Source: Mycoplasmataceae bacterium
GTDB lineage: Bacteria > Bacillota_I > Bacilli_A > Mycoplasmatales > Mycoplasmoidaceae
DNA length: 46,637 nt
Direction of reading: 5' to 3'
Assembly (NCBI GenBank): GCA_031275175.1
Contig: JAISPD010000011.1
Coordinates: 1 to 46,637 of the forward strand
Numbering within the stretch: position 1 is the stretch's first letter; every line of letters begins with the position of its first letter. Shown piece after piece: positions 1 to 9,433 of this stretch. Under the pieces are notes generated by a model. The model searched no databases. It was not told where the DNA came from and saw only the letters and a list, made by a program, of their open reading frames with translations. Both the position numbers and the translations under genes were made by a program.

Positions 1-66
1 TATTAATATGTATTTGTATTCTTCCTTGGTCATTATTTGTCCTTCTCGTTAATTAAACGTTATTTT

Positions 67-110
67 GGGACAAAGTCGCTGATCCTTTACTCGGGACATT
101 TTCGCTGATC
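67..110. repeat. Tandem 18-bp repeats resembling IS21-type ends
   Basis: Two copies of an 18-bp unit lie 26 bp apart: GGGACAAAGTCGCTGATC at 67-84 and GGGACATTTTCGCTGATC at 93-110, differing only in the central three bases. Short tandem repeats containing a GGGACA...TCGCTGA-type core are typical of IS21-family ends. No transposase gene is visible, so this could be the end of an element lying upstream of the window or a remnant. The family link is from memory of the motif, not from a search. Confidence 0.35.
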
Positions 111-213
111 TTTTAGAAAAAAGTTTTTAAACAAATCTAAAGTTAAAGCAATATCTAACGCGAAATTAATACGTAATAATGTTGCTGATAATTTAATTTT
201 TATTGGCAAGCAT

Positions 214-1164
214 ATGAAAAATAGTGTTGATGTCGTTTTAAAAGACGAAAATATTTGATTATCGCAAAAGATGATGTCTCAGCTTTACGATGTTGGACGC
301 TCTACTATTACTGAACATATATCAAATGTTTTTAAATCTAACGAATTAAGTGTTAGTTCAGTTAGTCGGAGATTCCGACATACTGCTAAAGACGGGAAAC
401 AATATGATACTGTTTTTTATAACCTTGAACTTATCATAGCCATTGGCTACCGTGTCAATAGCGAAAGAGCAATAGAATTTAGAAGATGAGCAACTCGCGT
501 ATTAAAAGATTTTACTATCAGAGGATATGTATTAGATAAAAAACGTTTAATCACAGGCAACGAACCTTTTGATATTGAATACTTTAATCATACACTTGAA
601 GAAATTAGAGAAATTAGAATAAGTGAAAGACAATGATATCAAAAAGTTACTGATATTTATATTACTTCATATGATTATGATAAAAATAGCCCTTTAACTA
701 TTGATTTTTTTAAAAATGTGCAAAACAAAATGCATTATGCAGTCCATGGTAATACTGCTGCTGAATTAATCTATAACCGGGTAAATGCTAAAAAAGAACA
801 TATGGGCTTAACTTCATGAGAAAATGCACCAGCAGGTAAAATTGTTAAATCCGATGTATCGATTGCTAAAAACTATTTAACGCATAAAGAATTGCAACTA
901 TTGCAAAGAATCGTATCAATGTATTTGGATTATGCTGAAATACAAGTGTTAGACCTTAAGCCAATGTCTATGATTGATTGGAAGCAGAAGTTAGACGAAT
1001 TCTTAAAGTTTAATGGTAGAGATGTATTAAAAGACGCTGGTAAAATTTCTCATGAATTAGCAAAGAAACGTGCCGAATCTGAATTTGATAAATACCGTTC
1101 AATTCAAGATAAAGAATATGTTAATGATTTAGATATGATGATAAAGAAATTGGAGGAGAAGTAG
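214..1164 (+). CDS. RhuM-family protein
   Basis: A RhuM (virulence RhuM) family protein of about 316 residues from the first ATG. The N-terminal part has the family's DNA-binding-like region: WLSQK, then RSTITEHISNVF, a tyrosine-rich YNLELIIAIGYRVNS stretch and FRRWATRVL followed by IRGYVLDKKR. The C-terminal half is helical and charged. Codons TGA at about 256, 487 and 634 read as Trp at conserved positions. The match to the family (a DNLIFIG...VDVVLKDENIWL stretch) continues in frame upstream of the ATG at 214 to about 187, where no ATG/GTG/TTG is available, so the natural start may have been lost or may be unusual. RhuM genes are often found inside restriction-modification loci, as here. 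Molecular function is not established. It lies 2 nt before the next gene, so they are probably cotranscribed. Confidence 0.8.
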
Positions 1165-1166
1165 AT

Positions 1167-2135
1167 ATGCCAACATGATTACAAATAATTCTTGGCATAA
1201 TCGGTGGAATCGGATCCATTGTTGCTATTTGTGCTACAGTTATAGGCATAAAAAATAGAAATATATATAAAATTTTAAAAAAGCAAATTACCATAAATCA
1301 AAATAATATCAATCAAACCGATGACTCCAATATTAATATTTCTGCAATTGATAAAACAATCATCAACCATGGAATTTATCCTAATCAACTCTCCGAAATT
1401 CTTAAAAAAAATAATGAAAATTTGATTAGTCTTTTAGAAAGTCAACAAAACTCCAATATTAGAGAAATCTTTAATATAGCAATTAGTTCTTTAGGATTAA
1501 ATATAGAAAATATTAAAAACATTGATTCAGATTGGCTAACATATTTTATAGATTGTTCAAAAAACCATTCATCTAACCAAATGAAAAATTTGTGAGCAAA
1601 AATAATTGCCAGAAAAGAAAAAGATAAAAATTCGTTTTCACTCAAAACAATTGACTTTTTAAGAACTTTAGATACGAATATTGCATTATCTTTTCAAGAA
1701 GTATTAAAGTTTGCTTTTAATAAAACATTATTTTTTTCTAACGACAAAACCAACAAAGCCTTGAATATGTCTTCTGTTATACAACTTTCTGAATCTGGTT
1801 TAATAAATATTACTCCGTTTTTATCATGAAATAATAAAGTTAAGCCAAACGAAAGCACCCAACTTATATGTGGTAAAAAAATAGCTATTTTTAAAAATAC
1901 TACTCTATTTGATCAAGATTTAAATATATCTATATACAAATTAACAAATATTGGAGAAGAAATAGCAAAAATAATTGATGTGGAATACGATGAAAAAAAA
2001 TTCATTAAAAATATTAAAAGTTTATTCCAACAAAATAAGATTTTTGAAATTCATATTTTTCAAATTAATCACTATTTAGGCAATGAAGTAAGCTATTCAA
2101 CAACAATTGATTTTTTTAAAAGTGAGGAGATATAA
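1167..2135 (+). CDS. Membrane-anchored DUF2806-like protein
   Basis: 322 residues, with a strong ribosome binding site (GGAGG at about 1151-1155) before the ATG. One N-terminal membrane segment (about residues 5-27, rich in Gly/Ile/Val) is followed by a basic, coiled-coil-prone stretch and a globular domain. The middle contains LWAKIIARKEK followed by SFSLKTIDFLRTL, which looks like the W-A-K-I-L-A...S-L-R-T-L pattern I associate with DUF2806 proteins; this assignment is from pattern memory only. The C-terminal third contains a possible winged-helix-like region (LSESGLIN, LTNIGEEIAKII). The gene sits between the RhuM gene and hsdS, spaced 2 nt and 1 nt, so it belongs to the same operon. A role in defence is inferred from position; nothing in the sequence shows a catalytic site. 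Confidence 0.55.
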
Positions 2136-2136
2136 A

Positions 2137-3345
2137 ATGATTAAAACAACGAAATTAATACTTACAAATTTAATAAACCAAAAAAATTATTACTTAAGAC
2201 ATTTGTTTCCTGAAGTCGAAAATTTAACACCAAGTTTAAGATTTAAAGGTTATTCAAATAAGTGAATGTTCAAAAAGATATCATTTATATATAAAGATAC
2301 AGAGATCATTGGCGGAGGAACACCATCTACTAGAGTGAGAGAATATTACGATAACGGTCAAGTAAATTGGTTTAATGTCGTTGATTTAAAGCAAAAATAT
2401 GTATATTCTACAATCAATAAAATTACGGAACTAGGAGTACAAAAGTCTGCGGCAAAGATTTTCCCAAAAAATAGTGTGGTTCTCGGTTGTTCTGCCACCA
2501 TTGGTGATTGCTGTATATCTAAAAGCAAATCATCATGTAAACAAGGTCTATTTGCATTTATTCCAAATGACAAAATTTATCACGAATATCTATATTATGT
2601 ATTTGTCATAAATAAATTGTCGCTGAAAAAACTTGCTTCCGGTGCAGGTTCTACATTTCCAAACATAAACAAATCTATGTTAAAAGAATTTGAAATTCCA
2701 ATTCCACCTACACTAGAAGAACAACAAGCCATTGCTAATTTTCTTTCTAAAATAGATGATGCTATAGAGAGAGAGATCTTAAGAATTATGTCTACCCAAA
2801 AGCAATATTATCTCAACAATATGTTTCCTAAATCTAATCAAAATATACCAATGATCAGATTTAGAGGGTTTAGTGATGAATGAAAAAATGTTTCGCTATC
2901 TCATATTACTAATTATACTCAACCATCTATTCATTATTATCAAGCATCAAAATCTACAAGCTTAAAAAATGAGAATAATGGAAATTTAGTTCCAGTTTAT
3001 ACAGCTGGTAAAACTTATTTAATGGGCTATATAGAAAAACAAACTAATCTTAAAACTTTCAATAGAGTGCCATGTATTTTATTTGATGATTTTACAACAG
3101 AGGCGAAAATTATTAGTGTGCCTTTCTACACAAGCAGTTCGGCATCTAAAATTATTACATTGACAAAAGAATATGAATTTCTACCATATGAAATTTTATT
3201 GAATTTAATCAGTTCCCTTAATATTGAAAAAATATCACATGGCCGTCATTGAATTAGTCAATATCAAAATAGTGATGTAAAACTTCCAATTAATATTGAC
3301 GAAATTAAGTTAATTGGCAAAACATTAGAAAGGATAAACCATTAA
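2137..3345 (+). CDS. hsdS: Type I restriction specificity subunit HsdS, apparently permuted
   Basis: 402 residues; ATG preceded by a GAGGAG ribosome binding site. HsdS gives the type I enzyme its DNA target using two target-recognition domains (TRDs) separated by conserved helices. Here TRD1 covers about residues 45-195 (GGGTPSTR, KQGLFAFIP, SGAGSTFPNINKSML motifs), the central helix region about 196-250 (LEEQQAIANFLSKIDDAI), and TRD2 about 250-395. TRD2 stops at about GKTLERINH without the usual long C-terminal helix. Residues 10-44 instead carry a copy of the central linker: QKNYYLRHLFP...LRFKGYSNKW compared with QKQYYLNNMFP...IRFRGFSDEW. The order is therefore helix-TRD1-helix-TRD2, a circular permutation of the common TRD1-helix-TRD2-helix order. 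The similar stretches could also support recombination between hsdS copies. Confidence 0.88.
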
Positions 3346-3346
3346 T

Positions 3347-3637
3347 ATGAAAACGAATAAAATAAAAAATTACAAATTAAAAAAACAATCAGAAAAACTA
3401 TCTAATAAAATAGTGGGTTTTTCTGCTTTAAAAGAACATAAGTCATTCGCAAATGTGATCGATGAACAGCAATACATTAAAAATATTATTAAGATTGCCT
3501 CTGTTTTCTTTATTAATGCATACACATTAAATAAATATGCAGAGCATGCCTATTTGAATGAATTCATTAACTTTTACAAAAAACAATTATTACAAATAGG
3601 TATCACTGAATCTATGTATATGAAAGAGGACAAATAA
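3347..3637 (+). CDS. Hypothetical 96-residue protein inside the type I restriction operon
   Basis: A small gene squeezed between hsdS (1 nt away) and hsdR (its stop codon overlaps the hsdR ATG in a TAATG arrangement). It has an AAGGA-type ribosome binding site. The protein is basic at the N terminus (KTNKIKNYKLKKQ) and then helical, with a tail FINFYKKQLLQIG. No TGA codon, membrane segment or signal peptide. I do not recognise the family; it is too short for HsdM and lacks the NPPF methylase motif. The tight coupling on both sides says it is translated with the restriction subunits and may modulate them, which is inference. Confidence 0.7.
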   Translation: MKTNKIKNYKLKKQSEKLSNKIVGFSALKEHKSFANVIDEQQYIKNIIKIASVFFINAYTLNKYAEHAYLNEFINFYKKQLLQIGITESMYMKEDK

Positions 3638-6600
3638 TGCCTTCATTTAAAGAAAACATTCAAGAAAAGAAAATCATACAATTATTAAAAACTCAAGAAT
3701 GACGCTCTTGACACCCCAAAAGTGTACTTCCACATGATATAGATACTAACAACGAAGATGCTTTATTTAAACACTTTGTGGAATGCATAGAAAAAAATAA
3801 TCATGTAAAGTTTGACAAATTACAGCAAAAATATTTAAAACAGAAAATAGAAGCGATTAGAGATGACGGACAAACTTTTAATGTACATAAAGTATTTGAT
3901 TTTTTGTTTAATTCACAAACAATTAAAGGTGATGAAAAAGAAGACATTATTACCATTATTGATTGAAGAGATGTTAATAATAATATTTTTGAAGTATCTG
4001 ATCAACTATGATTTCATAAGGATTTTGATGGTGAATTTAAATATAGAAAAGATTTATTTCTATTAATAAACGGTATCCCAATAGTTTCTATTGAAGAAAA
4101 GAAATTTGATAAATCATTGAAAAACGCTTTTGTTCAAACGATAAAATATAGAAACTCTTGGGTGTCAGAACATACCATATTAAATTTGTGCATATTGCAT
4201 GTCATTACTAATGAAGAAGTTTCAATGTTATTTGGTGCAACTGATAATTTAAATTATTCAACCTGAAATGATAATAGTGATGATCAAAAAAATAATAAAG
4301 CTTTATTTCATTGGGCTGATTCATCAAACAATAGAATAAACAAAATTTATGAATTAATCAAAACGTTTTTCATTCCTAGTCATTTATTAAAATACCTTAG
4401 TGAATATGCCAAACCTGATAAGAAAAACAATACAGTTTTTTATGCAAAACCACATCAATTCCATGCAAACGAAATTATTTTAGAACACTTCGCTAATAAT
4501 TGAAAAAGTCCAGGGTATGTGTGACATGCGACTGCTTCTGGAAAAACTTTCACAATGTATATGGCATGAAATAATTTTAGTGAAAAACTAATAGCCGATT
4601 ATTCTATTTTACTAGTCGATCGTGTTGATTTAGATACCCAGACCACTAAAAAGTTTAAAGTATGAGAACAAGGGGTTAAGTCTACAGGAACTGATATTGC
4701 CATTCGTAGCAAGAATAAACTTATAAATGCCATTAAAAAATGTGAGAAAAAAATCGTAGTAACTATTGATATTTTTAATAACTTAATTAGTGATAAATAT
4801 GACACTTATGACCCTATTGAGAGTCAAATACCATGGTTTAAAAATTCAAAAGTAGCGATCATGTTTGACGAATGTCATCGCTCGTTGTTTGGCAAAAAAT
4901 TCAAAAACATTAAACAATACTTTTCTAATGCCGCTTTATTAGGGTTCACTGGCACGCCAATTTTTAAAGACAATAGTCTAGATTTTAATAATATTACTCC
5001 TGAACTGTTCCCAACACAATTACATAAATATGGATTAGGGCAAGCATTAAATGATGGTATTGTACTACCTGTTGATTATGAAAATGTAGATCTTAAAAGA
5101 ATAATTGATATAAATGAAAATGATACTAAAACCTTAGAACTTGATGATAAAGAGAAAAAACAAATTTGAAAAACTAAAAAATATTATGAACATCTCGTTG
5201 ATGATGTCGTATCAAAATTACAAAGTAAGACTTTAAATTTTTTTTATGCAATGCTAGCCGTTAGCTCTATAGATGCTGCTAATTTAGTTTATGAAATATT
5301 TAAAGGTGTCCAAAATTCTGAAACCAAAGAAATAAAACCTGGTAAATATCCTAATGTCAATGTAGTTGCTGATTTTTCTACAAATGAAAATGAGTTAATT
5401 GAAGAAACTAACGATGATGTGTTTGTTAAAAAGTGTGATAAAAAAGCATTTAAAAGACGGGTTATTGCTGACTTTAATGACATTACTGGTGAAATGATTG
5501 ATGGGAACGACGAAGCCCAATTTTCAAGAAGTTTAATAGATAACTTAGAAAATAATCCTGCATATTCTAAAAATTTAAAAGGGCCAATACAAATAGTTAT
5601 AGTGGTAGACAAAATGTTAACGGGTTTTAATAGTGACTATGTCAATTGTTTATTTTTAGATAAATCTATTACTTCATATCGCTTAATTCAAGCCACAAGT
5701 CGAACTACACGAGTCTCCACTGAAGAAAAGAAAAAGGTAGGTTTTTTAATTGCATATCGCATTAGTGAGAAAGAAATTGAAGAATCATTTAGTGAATATT
5801 CAGGTGATAAAAAAATTAAATTGACTGAATTGGTCAACAATTACGTTAACAGAATTAATGAAATTAAAGAATGTGTAAATATCATTAAAGCAATCGTTCC
5901 GTTACCAATAGATATGGATAAACCAGAGTTTTATGAAAACGAAAATAAATTAAGTGAATTCATTAAACACTTTAGAATCCTAAAAACACTAATTGATATT
6001 TTTCAACGCTATGACGAATATAAATGAAATGATATTAACATTACTATAGAGGAGTATGGTGAATATTTAAGCAAGTATATCAACCTTCCAAAAAATACTA
6101 ATAAACAAGAAGAACAAGGTCAAGATAAAACGTTTGATTTTAAATTAGAAATTGTGTTCAGCGGACATATTGACTCTAAAAAAATATGAGAATTAATTAA
6201 AAAAGTTAAAACTAAAGATAATTGATACAAAGAAAGCCGACCAAATATTATCAATATCATTTCTGATAGTGTCTTATCACATTTTAAATATGAGCTATTG
6301 AAATTTCTCGATAATGATGTATCAAGTAATAATTACAACATCTTAGACATTAGAGGATTTAAAATTAGGTTTAAATCGTTTTTAGAAACTTTATCAGACA
6401 TTTTTTATCAATTAGCAAACAAAATTAAAAAAGAATATAAAATTGATTTAAATAATGACCAAATTAAAAATATCTATACTCAATATAAATTTAAACCAAA
6501 AGACTCAGATTGAATTGAAACATTAATAAGTACCACGGGCCTTGAAAATGCTAACAAACTTTATGATTTTTTCTTCTTAACTTTTAAAACATTTTTAGAT

Positions 6601-6651
6601 AAAAGCAATCAGATAAAGAAAATAGTAGACCAAGTTGCTCATGAAATTTAA
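3637..6651 (+). CDS. hsdR: Type I restriction enzyme HsdR (endonuclease/translocase)
   Basis: 1004 residues, start fixed by the TAATG overlap and a GAGGA ribosome binding site. HsdR translocates and cuts unmodified DNA after HsdS/HsdM binding. The nuclease region has D139 in RKDLFLLINGIP and E153-x-K155 in IVSIEEKK, a PD-(D/E)xK arrangement. The motor part has Walker A HATASGKT at about 297-304 (the usual form is H-T-T-G-S-G-K-T), motif II DECH at about 411-414, motif III LLGFTGTP, and the motif VI region LIQATSRTTR. The C-terminal 250 residues are helical, as expected for the HsdM-docking end. At least ten in-frame TGA codons read as Trp. The length is normal, so the gene seems intact, but its methylase partner is absent from the window. 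Confidence 0.93.
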
Positions 6652-6712
6652 AATTGTAATCTATTCATTTATTGGTTAAATTAATCATGTTTATTAATTT
6701 CATCAATAGGAT

Positions 6713-7015
6713 AAGGAGCTGATCCCACTGCATTTTCGCAGTGGTACCTTGTTACGACTTGACTCCAATCATCACTCCTACCCTAGATGTTTACCTCTTT
6801 GCAGTTGACAAAATGATTTTAGGTATTAGCGCCTATCACAGTTTGACGAGCGTGCGCACAAGACCAGAGAACATATCTACCGTGACATGACTTATTCTTG
6901 ATTACCAGTGATTCCAACTTCACGATGGTTAATTGCAGCCCTCGATCCGAACTGAGATCGGCTTTTTCTGATTAGCTCCCTCTTGCGAATTGGCAATAGT
7001 TTGTAACAATCATTT
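6713..7015 (-). pseudogene. Degenerate 3' fragment of 16S rRNA
   Basis: Read on the - strand, this roughly 300-nt stretch follows the last part of 16S rRNA (about E. coli 1240-1542). Matching landmarks, in order: GATCTCAGTTCGGATC, GAAGTTGGAATCACTGGTAATC, AAGTCGTAACAAGGTA, a helix-45-like hairpin CACTGCGAAAATGCAGTG, and GGATCAGCTCCTT in place of the anti-Shine-Dalgarno tail GGATCACCTCCTT. The nearly invariant ACACACCGCCCGTC region reads CGCACGCTCGTC, with substitutions and a deletion, and the rest of the gene is missing. It is therefore a decayed partial copy, not a working rRNA. It abuts hsdR on one side and the ATPase gene on the other, which suggests an old rearrangement breakpoint. Confidence 0.85.
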
Positions 7016-7031
7016 ATAATTTAAAGCAGCA

Positions 7032-8216
7032 CTACTTATCACTCAATAACCAATCTACGATATTAATCATTTGAATACCGTTTTCAAATTTATTAAAATA
7101 ATCTTTGCTAATAAATAATTTTCTACCATCATTTATTTTTAATAAATTACCAATTTCATTAGTTTGATTATTTCCATTTAAATTTTCACATACTTGAATG
7201 TATATGTATTCATTATTTTTTTTAGCCACAAAATCAATTTCAGGTATAAACCTATCTTGACCAACATTGACTTCATATCCATTTCTTAATAATTCAATAT
7301 ACACTAAGTTTTCTAAAAGTTTACCTCGATTGAAACTAAACGAAGATACAAATGAGTTCCTAATTCCTACATCGTAAGCATATATCTTATAGTTAGTTTC
7401 AAGGATACTTTTACCTTTAATATTAATTTTATTAATCTTAGAGCATAAGAAACACTTACATAGATACTCAATGTAATTAGAAATAGTGTTGTTGGAAATA
7501 ACAGATTTGTTTCTTTGTCTAATAGTGTTACCGATTTTATTAATGGATAACTCTGTTCCAATATTTTCCATTAAAAAATAAAAGATATTGTGGAATTCTT
7601 TTATATTCAAAATCTTGTAACGATTAATAATGTCGTTATTAACGACATCTGAAAAAAGCATTCTAAGATATTCTTGTTTTTCCGACTTCTTTTCGGTTAA
7701 ACAGCATTTAGGCATCGAACCAAATTCTAGATATTCTTGAAATATTTTTTCCTTTTCATTTGAATTTCTAAAATCATGATATTCTTTAAAACTTAATGGA
7801 TAGATATAAATTTTGGTATTTTTACCAGTTAACAATGTTGATATTTCTGATGATAATAATTTAGAATTTGATCCAGTAATATAGATATCAACATTTTTTA
7901 ATAAAGATATGCTATTAATAACTTTTTCTCAACCAGTAATTTCTTGTATTTCATCAAAAAATAAATAGTTCATTTTATCTTTTTGAAGTTTATTAAGGAT
8001 GTCTTGATTGAAGAAATCAAGATTTTTATATTTATTTTGATTTTCATAGACATTGAAATCATAAATGTGCACAACTTCGTTTTTTAAATATAAATTAGCG
8101 AATTGCTTCAAGATGGTAGTTTTACCAACCTTTCTTATTCCTATTAAAATCTTAATAAGATTATTATTTTTCTTATTAGCTAATGATTCAAGATATTTAT
8201 TTCTTATAATTTCCAC
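7032..8216 (-). CDS. AAA ATPase of the DUF4143 type
   Basis: 394 residues, GTG start. Walker A GIRKVGKTT lies at about residues 26-34 and Walker B YLFFDEIQEI at about 86-95, followed by a sensor-like IYITGSNSKLL. The second half matches the DUF4143 pattern: helical TELSINKIGNTI, a winged-helix-like part NTISNYIEYL, YKIYAYDVGIRNSF, RGKLLENLVYIEL, and a nuclease-fold-like end with EIDFVAKKNN and YIQVCENL. Proteins of this type are common in gut and host-associated bacteria and archaea; their function is not settled. TGA between DEIQEITG and EKVINS reads as Trp, so this is one gene. A TATAAT box ends 7 nt before the GTG, which suggests a leaderless transcript. It is monocistronic. Confidence 0.88.
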
Positions 8217-8223
8217 GAATTAC

Positions 8224-8229
8224 ATTATA
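8224..8229 (-). promoter_or_regulatory. -10 box 7 nt before the GTG of the ATPase gene
   Basis: On the - strand the hexamer is a perfect TATAAT, separated from the GTG start at 8216 by GTAATTC only. Transcription would begin at or within a base or two of the start codon. No Shine-Dalgarno sequence fits in this space. Confidence 0.6.
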
Positions 8230-8314
8230 TGTTAAAAATTATGATTAGATGTTAAATTTTATACAAAAATGTATTTTTTTATAAATGTATATCTAATTTT
8301 AACAAATGATAAGA

Positions 8315-8419
8315 AATGTGAACTTTACCCCCTTACTTAGGGTATTAAAGTGTAATCTAGAAGTAGCCACTTTGATGGTCGCTTCTATTCAAAAAAAATA
8401 TGTTCATTCAGTTCACATT
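8315..8419. repeat. Nested inverted-repeat structure
   Basis: An outer perfect 10-bp inverted repeat (AATGTGAACT at 8315-8324, AGTTCACATT at 8410-8419) encloses two smaller hairpins: TACCC/GGGTA at 8326-8344, and AGAAG..CCA/TGG..CTTCT at 8359-8386. Together they could fold as a closed stem with two side arms of about 105 nt. No T-run follows on either strand, so it is not an ordinary terminator. It lies in the 520-bp space between the ATPase gene start and grpE. It could be a structured RNA, a small mobile-element relic, or chance in AT-rich DNA. Confidence 0.4.
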
Positions 8420-8445
8420 CGGTGCATTTAGTATGTAATATTTTT

Positions 8446-8705
8446 ATGGTTAAATTAATAATTACACTGCTTAAAGAAAATAAAGAGTTCTATAAAAAAT
8501 CCTTGAAGATTTTTATGGATATAGTCATTATGATCATTTACAAAAAATTGATGTAATCCCAGATTTATCTAAGAAGGAAAACCTGTGATTATATGTAGAA
8601 AAAGATTTAAGTGTTCATCAGACTGAAAATGCTTCACCTTTAAATGATGGAACATGAATTAGTGGTTCATATTATTTTGATAATTTAACCATTAAAATTG
8701 ATTAG
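8446..8705 (+). pseudogene. Broken ORF, unknown family
   Basis: An ATG at 8446 opens MVKLIITLLKENKEFYKKSL and soon stops. After a shift of frame near 8495-8510 a second reading runs EDFYGYSHYDHLQKIDVIPD...WLYVEKDLSV...GTWISGSYYFDNLTIKID to a TAG at 8703-8705. The second part uses TGA as Trp twice and has gene-like composition, so the two parts look like one gene split by a frameshift. I do not recognise the family. There is no clear ribosome binding site. It points toward the 3' end of grpE. Moderate to low confidence. Confidence 0.4.
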
Positions 8706-8742
8706 GACCTATATATATCTTTAGAAAAAATAACCAAAAAAA

Positions 8743-9432
8743 TTAATTAGCTTTGCGTACTACATTAACCATCGCTGGTTTGATTAATCGATCATGTAAT
8801 TTATAACCGCGTGAAATAATCTTAACTACTTTATTGTTATCGAAATCATTGGAATGAACGAATTCAATGCATTCCATCGTTTCTGAATCAAATTCATCAC
8901 CGATTTTTATTGGTATTTCATTAATATTTAAATCTGATAGTAAATTTTGAAACATCGTTAAAAACATTTGAAAACCAGATTGATATTTAGCAATATTAGG
9001 ATCTGTTGGCTTATATGAAAGTGCTATGGCAAATTGATTAATAATATCAATTAAATTACCGGCTTGTTTTTCCAATGCGTATTTTTCATGAATAGCTAAT
9101 TCAGCTTGCATTTTTTTAGTTAGTTCATCTAATTTAGTTTTCAGTTGTATATTCGCATCGCTAGCTTTTTCCATAACTTTTTTTACATAATCTTCATTAA
9201 TTGTCTTAATCTCTGATTCAAGTTTATTAATATGTTCATTTTTACTAGTAATAATCTCTTTTAATTCTTGAATATTTAATTGTAATTGTTCAATAATTAA
9301 TTGATCTGCAGTTTTTTCAGATTTAGCAGTTTTAGTTTCTTCAGTTTTTTCTTTTTCAACTGATTTATCTTCTTGGTTATGCTTTAATTCTTTTTCAGTT
9401 GATTTATCTTCTTTATTGCGATTTTTTGACAT
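8743..9432 (-). CDS. grpE: Nucleotide exchange factor GrpE
   Basis: 229 residues. GrpE releases ADP from DnaK in the Hsp70 cycle. The first 60 residues are a charged Lys/Glu/Thr-rich tail common in mollicute GrpE; residues about 60-125 are the long coiled coil; then come the GrpE landmarks MFQNLLSDLNINEIP, GDEFDSETMECIE, KVVKIISRGYKLHDRLIKPAMVNV. An AAGGAGT ribosome binding site precedes the ATG and overlaps the end of dnaJ, with only 1 nt between the genes, so it is the second gene of the CIRCE-controlled operon. The order dnaJ-grpE, with no dnaK or hrcA in the window, is worth noting. Confidence 0.95.
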   Translation of the reverse strand: MSKNRNKEDKSTEKELKHNQEDKSVEKEKTEETKTAKSEKTADQLIIEQLQLNIQELKEIITSKNEHINKLESEIKTINEDYVKKVMEKASDANIQLKTKLDELTKKMQAELAIHEKYALEKQAGNLIDIINQFAIALSYKPTDPNIAKYQSGFQMFLTMFQNLLSDLNINEIPIKIGDEFDSETMECIEFVHSNDFDNNKVVKIISRGYKLHDRLIKPAMVNVVRKAN

Positions 9433-9433
9433 A

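Noticed and set aside
6713-7015. A functional 16S rRNA or a complete rRNA operon
   Set aside because: Only the last fifth is present, and the most conserved region has substitutions and a deletion; no 23S or 5S sequence follows.
8359-8386. Rho-independent terminator at the AGAAG/CTTCT hairpin
   Set aside because: No T-run follows on either strand and the stem has an internal mismatch; it fits better as an arm of the nested inverted-repeat structure.
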